Shown here piece by piece: positions 27,801 through 39,800 of a DNA stretch of 64,000 bases. The notes below the pieces were generated by a model. That model was not told the origin of the DNA. It ran no database searches and saw only the letters and a program-made list of their open reading frames with translations. This stretch comes from Hymenolepis diminuta. Lineage: Eukaryota > Platyhelminthes > Cestoda > Cyclophyllidea > Hymenolepididae. Made by a program: the position numbers and the translations under genes. The first letter of the stretch is position 1. Each line of letters starts with the position of its first letter. The stretch spans positions 1,132,478 to 1,196,477 of the forward strand of contig CAADRB010000001.1 in NCBI GenBank assembly GCA_900708905.1, given 5' to 3'.

Positions 27801-30800
27801 CCCACTATAAATCAATTTGTTCCCACTTTTAATTTAGACGTCATTAATAGGGTTGATGATTACATTAACCATAAATGAAATGATAAATCTACTTACCTCT
27901 AAGTAAACCAGGTGCTTCCAGTGGAAGAAAGATACCAGCGAGTGTAGCAAAAATCCTCTCAACAGATGACTTCCCAGGCTGATTTTTGGTCATTTTATAA
28001 GTCGATAAAGCCGTCTAAAGGAAGGAAATAAACAGTGCCATCAAAAAACAAACTGCTGCAAAAATTACCTCTGCCCCATCGGAGAATTAAATTTACCTTA
28101 AAATCTTCAAAAAGATTATTCTCATTTGCATCGGTATTTCGATTTAACAGAGCTCGAACGGAAGAGATGTAATTTGCTGGAGTCACGCTGTCAAATTTAA
28201 CAGCCACGTGGTCACGTTCTTTGACAAGTTTAATGCGCTTTGCTGCTTGATGGCGCTCCAGTAAACGCTGTTCTAGATCATCGTCGACGGAGTTGCTTTT
28301 GGTGCAGGTTAGCATTGCGGCTTTTCCATCAGCGGAAAAAGGATTTTTGCAGCGGTGATCTGACGATATCTGTCGAAAGGAATTGGCAACAAAAGATATT
28401 AATATTATTACAATAAAAATTTAAGTAAATTCGATTTTTATGATAAGTTAAAAATATCTGAGCGTAAACTAGGGGGCTCCTTGGACTTCAGAAGAGAAAG
28501 ATTAACCAAGAGAATGTGAAAAATTCAAATCAAACAATCAGCTCAATCTATGCTCAGAATCCTTGATTTCAGATGTAAAACCTTGAATTTTGAATGCTGT
28601 GTCACCGGTGTACCTAACATGTAAATAGCAGGGAAACAGTTCAATCGTTAAGACATTAAATGGTCGAGTGGGGAAAAATAACGGTCAATGATCTACGGCT
28701 CAAAAGTAAATAATGAAAAACGACGCAATCGGACAATCAAGATGAACGGCAAAATCCTTTATTTTCGCTAGTGAGCTGTTTTTGAAAAGCTAAACTTTTA
28801 TCCACTTCGTATCTTTGAAACAAGCTCTAAATTATTGGGTTTAAGCAAACTATTGGAATATAATCAATAAAAGGTGTGCTGAAAGGTCTTAATTTAATTT
28901 CGAACTGACTCCAGTACGCTCAAAAATCTTTCTGGATACATCAAGTGCGTAAAGTAGAAATTGGTCACAATCAGTTTCCATATTTTTTGCACTGCCAGAC
29001 GTGTGCCTTCATACGATCATTCCAAATTCGTACTCGGCGAAATGAAACGAAGATGTTTCCATGAATAAAATCGTCAAAACTAAGCATTACAATGTCAAGG
29101 AAAAGATTATCAAAATAGAGGAAAAATATCCATAAAACTTTTCGGAACTTTCTCTCTTTCTTCAATGCATTAGAATATGAAAACCAGGTATCGTATTGTT
29201 AAATTCGTATTCTGGTTACGATTTTTCAATAAATTAACTTATTAATTTATATACCATAAATGATTTGAAAACTATGACGAATTCCTAGGACAAATTAACT
29301 GCATTTTGAAATTGTATTAAGACGGGTACTAGTAGGAGGGCATTTTAGATATGTATTACTGTTACTTGCGGTAAAGCGAAAATCTACGAATTCTGACTGA
29401 GAGAGCATCCAAATAAGGGGAACAAAAATAGCCCAATAAGAGGTGAGACTGAAGGGGAGTGATCGGTTAGATATGATGCCATGGCATCAAGGCGCTTACT
29501 TTATTTGAAATTTAGATCCTTGGAGTTGCCCATATTCTGATATAGAGTATGATTCAAATCTCATAATTTGATACTTGGGTTTCTAGATGACTAGCTTTGA
29601 CTGGCAATAACTGAAGTAATAAAATAGCCCAATATGTTAAGGAGAATGAATAACAATAAGCAATGATTGTTTAAATAAACACTAATCCAATTCTGTAGAT
29701 AATGAAAATTTTGACAACCTTTCAATAGTGTAGGGTTGAGGAATTTTAAATTCATCCAAAATCTCAGAAAACCAATCTTAAACCAGATAGTTAGTTCAGT
29801 TGAGACGAATTGATTTAATTAAAACGAGATGCCCCATTCGCCGACACTTTCAGGCTCGATCAATTACGAATTTAAGCTTTCTATAGCTATTCCCTGAAAT
29901 TGGTCTGATATGCGAAATGAAAAACAAGAAAATATAAACGAATGCAAAGCTTCGCCCATGAAAATCGAATCCAGTAAAATAGTATTTCAATTACCTAAGT
30001 ATATAAACCCCTTCATATATTTTAGACCCGAAAAATTCTAAGGAAAAACAGACATCAACAGCAACAGGATCTCTTTACCTTTTAAGATTACATCTATTTT
30101 TTTATTTGGAAACATTTGCACCTCCTTTCCTCACCTCATATTTGATATGAGCACTAACTTATCACCTCCCTTCGACCAAGTGGACTAAATCACATATGTT
30201 TTAGCAATCATTCTAAATCGTGCACTTTCTACACGCCTATTTCTTTTATGTAGTAAAAAACACTGAATAAGTGTATTTTTGTAAAATTAGCGGAAAAGAT
30301 TACCTGTTGGCTGCTATTGCTGGTACTATTATAAACTCGCTCCAGCATTGAGCTAGACGAGGACGTTTCAATCTTCTTACTCTCCTCTGCTGGTGATATC
30401 TTCCGAGTAGTATTTTGCTGAGAGTAATCAGCAAGGAAATCACCACTTTCTGGCACCGAAGCCAGGCTTCCTACGTAAGTCCTCATCTATATATAAATAA
30501 ATTAATTTAAAGGAATTCGAGGACCCACATGATCTGCAGCATTAGGAAAAGCGATTCCACCATTTTCCGAAAATCTACCAGCTAGAAGATAAGAGCGATC
30601 TACTGTCGCCAACCGCCTCGGAGGCGGTCTCGAACCGCCTTTAATAACCGTTGGATACTGAAACCAAAACAATTGTCATGATAAAACCATTCATAAGGCA
30701 TTAGTAATTGCAATATGTTCATTACCTTAGCTTCAGCATTACGATAGAATTCAGTGGTCACTTTAACAACAGGACCGAAGGAGTCAAAGACGCGAATACT

Positions 30801-33800
30801 GGATTGCATCCACGCTGGAAGATGCGATCTAGCTTCAGGTGATGCAAATCGCTCATCACAGAGGAAAATCATGCCGTAGTCACGAATGTGACGAATCACT
30901 CTAAAATGAGATTGTAAACTTATTTGCTACTGAATAATCATAAATAGTTGTCCTTTTGAAAAGAACGCACCTGCCAACGGCCTGGTTAACAGCGCGCCAA
31001 GCTTGCAGCTTATACCACTGTCGGCCCGTGGGCATCTCGATTTTCTTGCTTCCAGAGGATTGTTCTTGTTGTTGTTTAATGCGTTGCTCATCAAGAAAAG
31101 CCATTTTGATTTTGATTCTTGGATCTTCACGGGGAGGATAAGCGATGCCAACAATGAAAACGGCGCGAGATGTGTGATCGGTGAGATCGAGACCTTCACT
31201 GACTTTGCCACGCATTACTGCAAAGAGAGATGAACCGCCTCCAATCTTGGCAGCTTCAACATAACCGGTGGTTATCTAGTAAGAAAAAAGAGAGAATTAA
31301 GAGAGTTCAGGATTCAGTTTAAAGTTAAAACACATGGTAATACGAACTTGACTTTTGTATTTGTAAAATCGGTATATATAATATTTTTCCTTCAAACGTT
31401 TCGAAAATTGTTATAGAGTTTAGACACTGCGACAATAATTCATGGTCACAATTAATTTTGAACCAAAAGAATGTATAGGGAAAATGTTACTGTGCTCGGA
31501 ACAAAGGACGTTTTACTTATTTCAAAATAGATAATTTATAGAATGTGAAGTCCTTTCATCATAATATTGACGATTTAAAGTCAATTCACCGCTGGACCGA
31601 TGACAATTTTGTTCAGATCAACTGCCAAAGTTACCACTTTCAATAGTAGATAATCTTCAAGATTTTAAGTAAGTAAAGAAAAATCACAAAGTTCCCGTAT
31701 TTGACAATAACCCCCGAAGGAAATATTTGACTTCGAAAGCTAATTCGATTCAACTCCTCAATAAGAGCCCGAAATTAACTTTTTAAAAAAAAATAATTTA
31801 GTTATTTCCTTACACATGCTTTGCCTTCTTTCGTATTGCAATCTCCATGAGCTAATAGATCTCTTTACTAAACGAATTGTCGAGAGTTACATATCTTCTG
31901 TCCTCTTCCTTCTGTGCTTGATCAACTATAGTCATAGCATTGAAGCCATGGATCCCAAAGACATTCCAGTGACGACCTACTTACTTTGGCTGTCTAGCAC
32001 ACGTTAGTATTGCATGGTAATGTTCAATTTTGCTTAGCTTTTATAAATTTGCACTTGTATCTACTAATTACGATTTGATAAGATTCCACAAATTGCTGTG
32101 TATAATGATGACTACCACTGAGAACGTGCTTAAGAACTAATTCATAAATGACTGTGTTCTGTCAACGATTTATTCACAAAATAGGTATTGAGGTATAATC
32201 CTATACTTCCGAAACTTCTTAGAAATAATATTAATCTCTTAATTTAATTAGACTTGGAAGTCTCCAGTGGACAACTAAACCGTTCTAACAGCTTGAGTTG
32301 TTATAAGAACAAGCTGTTGAATACTTAAAAGTAATAATATATTCACAGAGAAAGATAGGGATTAACTTGCTTGTTGAAACTGATTCTTATCACGAGGTTC
32401 TATGAACGTCTTTTTGACGTCCACTAGCTTTCCATAGATATCACAATTCTAAAATAAATGCAACAGAAAAAATCAAACTCTTTTAATTGATACTACCGAG
32501 GAGAAAGCAATTAATCAAAGCATTGGCTTACTTGCCAGGACTGAATACAACTCCTCATAAGAGCGTAGGACGGAAAGAAAATGAGAACACCACCCGGTAC
32601 GATACGGAAGAGATTCACTAAAGTAGACAAAGGTAAATGAAACACCGAAGCGGATATTCATACGGCAAAATATCTTTACCTAAAGTGAGCCCAAGCGACT
32701 TATGATATGAGGCATGTCCACGATATTCATAACTTGAATTCAGCGTTCCACTATCAGGCGCTTTGGGTAGTACGCAAACTTGAATTTGATCGTGGTTAAT
32801 GACGTGAGGATTCTGGAGCACAATTGCTGAATGTCTTAAAATAATGGAAGGGAGCAGGTTAAGATAAAGTTAGGTGGAATGAAGACAACGGCTTACAGAT
32901 CTAATTCGGCTTGAAGAGATGATATGGGGTAGAGAGTACCACTGGTGAGAATGATGTTGCGAACGTTCAGTGCTAACAATTCGTGCATCGCTCTAAAAAA
33001 TTGAAAGTTTAGGGTCATTTTATAAATTTTGGTCATAATAATAGTTATCTGTTTACTGATAGAGTTTATCGCCCGATCCATTGGACGAGCTGAACAGCTT
33101 CTTCAGACTTAAAAGTATCTTTGAAAAATATGCGATGGAAATGGCATATGATAAAACAGTCTACATGCACGTCGGTGCAGATCGAGATCAATTATCTCTC
33201 CAAATAAATATTCAATCAAGTGAGTCAATTCGTCTATCATGGTTCACAAGCCAATGATAGGGGTCTAGCCGATAATGCTACAATACTAAATATCGTGAGG
33301 ATCAGTGAAATCGAATCTATTCTAAGATTAAAAGTGTTATCAATTAAGACTCGAGAAAATATATTGGAAATACTTATCGAACTAGTCATTCTGTAAAGTT
33401 TATCCATAGTTGTCAATCATAAGGTGGATGGCAATATATTAAAGACTGTTCAGAACACTTTTCGAAGAATAATGTTAAAATTACAAAGAAAGAGACAAAC
33501 GAATGCTAAAGTTCTAGCAGAAAAGTCCCTCTGAAAAATCTAGCTGCACAACTACAGTGAAGAAGGTTAAATCCATGGGCAGATCTCTACTATTAACAAA
33601 TGTGTTATTGAAATCTCATTGCCAAAAGTAGTTATCCCTAAATCTGCATACACAGAGTTGGTTAAGACAACTTCAAGCAGAGGATAAACGAGTGGTCAGC
33701 AAAAAAGAAGACAAAGTTGAGACTATCACTTCTAAAAAGAATTATATTCCTCACATTGTTGAGCACCAATCGCAACTGAAGGTATAAACAAAGGGGAAAT

Positions 33801-36800
33801 TTTGTATAGATTCTCGATATCATCGACTGCTTCCAGATGAAAGTGAGGTAAGAAGACACTAGCGGATCGGTCGCAACAAACCCAAAGGTGATCCACCAAC
33901 TGAGAGATTCCTTTTTTCTAGTGAATCGATGCTACAAGATTTGTGAAAAAAGGATGACCTCGAAACAATATGAAAATTTGTCATCCAGATTTTCCCTGCA
34001 CAGAGCACGATGATGAAAAGAAAGGAGAAGTGCAAAAAATCTCAACTTGACCTGATGACTTAGGAACTCAGATGAGGTAGTGTCCTCCTGATTTCCTAAC
34101 TCTCTTAATACCTACTCCACTATTCGCTTTAAAATAGTGAACATTCTCTTTATAAACTTTCTCTTCATATGGGTTTGGACATTTCTCTGTAATGAATAGT
34201 TTATCGGCTTGTTTTGTCTTGCCATGGGAAATATTGAAAAAGTACATTAATATACATTAAGCCGTTCGTACAAACGAAAGCTAGCTATAGGCAGTAAATT
34301 ATCATCTCCGGGTATTTGTTTAGATTGCCAATCCACTTCTCTCACAGTTTAATAAATTTGTCAGCCAAGATCCAATTAGAAATGCCCTTAATGTTAGCAT
34401 TAAGAATGACCTAAAATTTGATCGCTGCATACTGCTAAGATTCTGCATTGGAGAAGTTGGGTATTTCAAATGAAGTCTGGACACTAGACAATTTTCGAAC
34501 AAACTCCCTCTGAAAATATAACTGTACCGTTGGGTCCTCGTATTTTCGACAAAGTTCGATCTCTTAAAATGGGTAATCTATTAGCACTACCTCCTAGAAA
34601 ACATATTCAGCGTAAGCATTAAAAACGTTTATAATCGTATGAGCTTCTTCGAGAACATGATGCCGAAATCATTTTCCGTGTTTATTCATCCGTAATTATT
34701 TATTTGACAATTTAAAATTAATACTTTTCAAACGGTTCAACAGAACAATCACAAATTAAAGTAGAAACAAATGCATGAACTATATTTGAGGACTATACAC
34801 TTTCCCAAAATTTCTTTTAACACTAACCTAAATTGGAAATTTAGGACAACCATCATTAATTAGCCGTTTTTAGGTATTAGAAAAGGCATTGAGATAACAT
34901 GATTAACCTCTTCAATCTCCTAATTAATCAGCTCTGTGGACAAAAACAGAAAACAGATACCGAAGTTTGAACTTTGGAACATCAAAATATGATGGAGTGG
35001 ACTAGGTAAATAGAGTAAAATGCAAACATTCCAATGAAAATCAGAATACACATTACGTAAAGCCATGTTGATAAAATGCCCTTTCTTCTCTTCTTTTGAA
35101 CACTCTCCCCTCTGCCCTTCTCCCTTAACCCATTACTTAAACTATCCCACTGTTCTTCGTGTTCAGATCTTTACCCATATAATTAAAATTTGTAAACGTT
35201 TCTATTTTTCATGGGTAATGGCAGTAAAGGATCAATGGAATTGGAAGTAGGAAATATCGACCTAAACTAAACTATTGACATACGCTTAAATGAATAACCT
35301 AAATTATTTATCTGTTTAAGCACAAGGAATGAATTTACATTGTTATGTTATGATATGAAGAACTTACTTTCCTGGAGTGAGACACCAATAGCTAAGACAG
35401 ACGTTTTTTGCCTGTTTGGTAGAGCCTCCTTCCTCTTCACCAATCTGAATGGGATTATTCCCCCATACGTCTGTCACCGCTGCCGACGCAGCCTCTCTGA
35501 AGGATTGAGCCACAGGCACCTCCACTTTGATGTGTACTCGAAAACAACTCGCTGAACTTTTACGAGAGAGCAGAGAGAGGGAATTGCCAGTAGTTTTGTC
35601 CGAAAAGACTTTCTGCAAGTTACAGGTCACTATTAATGACCATAATTCTCCATTCCCAATCAAAAGCTCTTTTTGTAGATAAGTATATTAATTATTGTGC
35701 ATTTATCTATTAGCTCCACACTAATATCATCTTATGAAGTTTAATAAGAAACATTTGAATAAACCATTCACCTATGAACAAAGTTATTCACAAATACCTG
35801 TTTGAGTATCGTATGATCATAGCAGTTAAAAATGCCTAAAAACTGGATATACTATAAAAAAAACCCATCCAACGAAATATTGCTGTTAAGTAATTCCCTA
35901 GCTCATTTAGAAAAAAAAAACACTTCAAACAGTCATTGTCATGAAGCCTCACAGATGAGAGACTCAAATCTGCCACCGCCCCACCCGCCTCTCCCCTTTT
36001 CTTTTAATAACCAGACTTAACCAGTGTGGTTGGTGATTTCAACGGGTACAGAAACCATGACCGTTTGTTCGGACGATCTTCCCGTAATTAATCAGGTGGA
36101 CATATAAATTTAGAAACATAATAGTCTATCCCTATAACCTTAAAAACCAACCATTTGCGGCTCTTGAAATAATTAAAAACGACTGAAGTTAAAAGGGCTA
36201 ATCGAACCTTAAGACTAAATAGTTAATCGCTACTCATTCCAAATGCTGTCCTTTTATATCAAATTCTACTGAATTATAATCAGTCATAGGACACACCAAT
36301 CTTCTATAATTAACACTACCGAAATCCATCGTGATTATTGCAAAGTCGTTTTAAATTGCCATAACCATACCTGTAGGAACTCAGCTACATGGGATAATCC
36401 CCGACCTCTCCTGAATTTGGTAACTGAAAAATGATTGAAAAAAGAACAACATAATAAATGATTTCATCAGACCAAAAACGTATTAAATATCTAGTAAATT
36501 AAACCCACTTTCCATAGATATTGATGCTCCAATGATCTGATCAACGAGTTCTTGTGTTTGAGCCTGATTTCCAGGAGTGATTCCAGCTTGGCCAAGAATC
36601 TCGAAAATATACCTTGTAAAATAAAAAGAACGCATACCTTAACGATTAAGGAGCGTCTATAGAACCGTCTACTATAGAAGAGAAAAATCACCAAAAGGAA
36701 ATAGGAATTATTTGTGGGACGCAAAACTGCATAGCCTGACATTACCTACGAGTATGAGCTTCTAATCTGCAGCTGACTCACCAAAGTTAATGACATCATG

Positions 36801-39800
36801 ACAGACGCAGACAGTGCCCGATATTACTGCTTTGGTTTGCTATTGTGCTCCTAACACCGCATTAACCCTTACTCCTATTCCCAAATTGACTTTTTTCAGT
36901 ATAAATCGAAGCAGTCAGATATATTATTCCCACCCCCTTCCACCATCAGTCATCAATCTCAGTTTTCTCCTCAACCTCTGATCTGGAAAGGTTATAAGAA
37001 CCAAGACGGTCACTTGAGATAGTTATTATAGGTGATAAGAGGCAGTTCTCGAAAAGACATGGCAACAACTTACTCGCCAGGTTTAATTGTACCGGAAGGA
37101 GGGGCCGTTTCACCAAGGCCATCAAGAATTCGTTCCAACTCAATTAGTTGTCCCTTCAGTGTGAGAAGACTAGACAGACCAATCGACGCAACTATAAAGA
37201 ATATATAAGGTAGTAACCTGACGTAAAGATAATGACAAATACCAACGTTTTACTAAAGAGCAAATTCTGATAAGTCTTTTCAATCACAGTTACAAATAGT
37301 CCTGATCGATCAAATTAAAGCCAGCCTTCACAACGATAAAGAACAGGTTCTCTCAATGGTTACACTATATTTTATACTTTATTGCTGAATAAAAGCAATC
37401 TTAATCATCCTCGACCAGATGGCATTTGGATGGGAACAATATTTGACCAGTAAGAAGCCGTAAAACACTTCTTACTTTTGGGGAAAATATAATAATCGTT
37501 CAGTTAGTATCCACAAGCCTCAACAAAAATACGTTGCAAATCTTGTTGAAAATTTGCCCAAAATAATCCAATGTTATTGGATGAGACAGAGAGGATTTAA
37601 GGATTGGATAAAAATACCATATTGTGGATAAGATGTCTCACTTTTCCTCTGCTACGATACTTCAAATAAAAATTTCACTCAGTATCTCCTCAAATGTAAA
37701 TTAATTTTCAAATTGTCCTAGTTGTATATAAAAAATAATATTAATGTCACTATAAGTCATCAAAGGGAAAGTTAATATTAAGCTAATTATTATTGGACAA
37801 GTATGCAATAACATTTGTGGAATTCCTATCACTGCAATTCAACTGAATGTATTAACTGTATCGTATCATGGTTATCGCAGTATTAATTTAAATTCATATA
37901 TAGAAATAGAACTCACCTGCATTTCTAGAAGGGTCAGTAATGTCCAATTGGTTCTTTTTTCCACCGGTAAAAGTTTGTCCTGGAAATCCTTCGATGCCCT
38001 CCAATTCATCCACACCACCTTCATTGAGAGAGGTGAGACTGAAGATGTACTCGCCCATAACACGCAATTCCTCGATTGCAGAAGCCAGAAAGGTAGAAGT
38101 GAGAGTGGCTGAAGCTGCATCTTCACACACTTGTTCCTGAAATAGTAGATTCTGGTTTATTATTATCCCTCACAGCAAGGCGAAAATTCACAATTTTTTA
38201 TTGTGACAGGCATCCAAATAGGAAGTACAATGAACAAGTTCAATAAGAGGTAAGGGAAGAACTACGAGTAGATAATGAGAATAAAGTTAGAATATCAAAA
38301 TGTCTACATAATTTATCTTTGCTCAATTTATATTTAATGGCAATAGTTTCAAATTTTAACGTTCCAAAATTTAAAAATCAGAATTCGTCCCCTGGATTGC
38401 TGGGTAAAGTTATGTTCACGAAGTTCAGAGCTCGTTAATTAGGTGAATAATTTAGACGAGTGGTCATATCATTTCAGTAATTATTGTTGTTCTAATATTG
38501 AAGATAGCAGAAAGATAAGATTATAAGTTAGATTCCGGTCAAATATCACGCAAATAAATTCAGCTTATTCACCAGCTGAACGAAAACATTTGATTTAAAG
38601 AGATCAGTAAGAAAAAGAGGAATAGATAACCGAAACAATATCGCCAAGGTTTTCAAAACCTCTGATATAAAACTCGAATTCGGGTAAAGAAATATAGTTT
38701 ATTATTATCGTTTATCGGTGAATGGACAACTTCAGTAAATAATTTAAGCCAGATTTATACGAAATAAACACTATTATTAGAGATACTGTCCGATAATAAA
38801 TGTACAGTTCATAAAGATAGCAACTTTTCTAATGCAGAATGTAACTTTTATCCTTTTCTTTTATGAAAATCAAGTAATTAGAAAGGTCTGCATATTCTAT
38901 TTGATCATAATTACTAAAAAAGGAAAAAATCAACATTTAAGGCCACAATTAAGGTGAATTAAATGAAACACAAATTATCCAAAACAAAACATTTGCCTCG
39001 TAAATTTTGATGATTTTCAATACCTATAATTGTAAATAAGGATATCCAGAGAATCTAATTTTCTAGTCCTTGTTGAGACTTTGGAACTGCATGCAAACTT
39101 TCTTCGTGATATCTATTCAGATTTCGACTATCGCTTACGAACAAAGACAACAAAAGAAACCTCTTGAGGAAATTTCGGAAACGTTCAGACGTTTTTAACA
39201 AAATTTTAACCACATTTTTCAATGGACATTTCAAACATCATTCTGCAGAAGGTGTGGAAATCGACGACAAAAAATATATAACTATAATGAATTTCTAGGA
39301 ATCTTTCTTCCTATCTAGCCCGTGGCAACTAACTGGCAAAGAAATGTCAAAGAGTTTTATGAAAATAACCGAATACGACGAGAGATGTTGAGTACTTACA
39401 ATATTGTGAGCTTCATCAAAAATCACCACCGCGTTAGTTAATTCAATACCGTAGAGATTTCTGATCTGATAAAATAGGAAAAAGAATAAAGTTGAAAAAT
39501 AGAACTCGCATACCTTAACATCAAGAAGGTAATTGTAAGGCATGAACAATATTTCTGCGTCTGATTTGACTTCCCGTGAAAGGTAATAGGCGCAAGCTCT
39601 AAAGATAATTAAAAAAATAAAAAAGAAGAAACTATTTCGAAACTCAAGAAATAAGGATTTCAATAATTAACTTGCCTATTATCTCGTCCAAATTTGCACA
39701 GATCTTCAATGTCTGCAATTTTAGATGTTCGCATGGAATCTAGAAGCTTATCACGACCGGCTAAATAGAAGCATAAAAAATACACCAAGACAAACCATCA

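Larger units (their letters stand above)
21106..27896 (-). other. RTEL1 intron 21 (giant intron, 6.8 kb)
   Basis: The largest intron, splitting the harmonin-like domain. Donor GTAAGT after codon phase 1, acceptor TTTACAG. It holds four copies of a dispersed repeat (22165-22275, 23380-23505, 23995-24150, 25340-25475), an 11-bp inverted repeat (21676-21745) and a small CpG-rich patch at 24850-24880, where GCTGCGCG occurs twice. The longest chance frames (about 104 codons at 23556-23870 and 98 at 24595-24891, minus strand) show no family motif. Confidence 0.7.
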
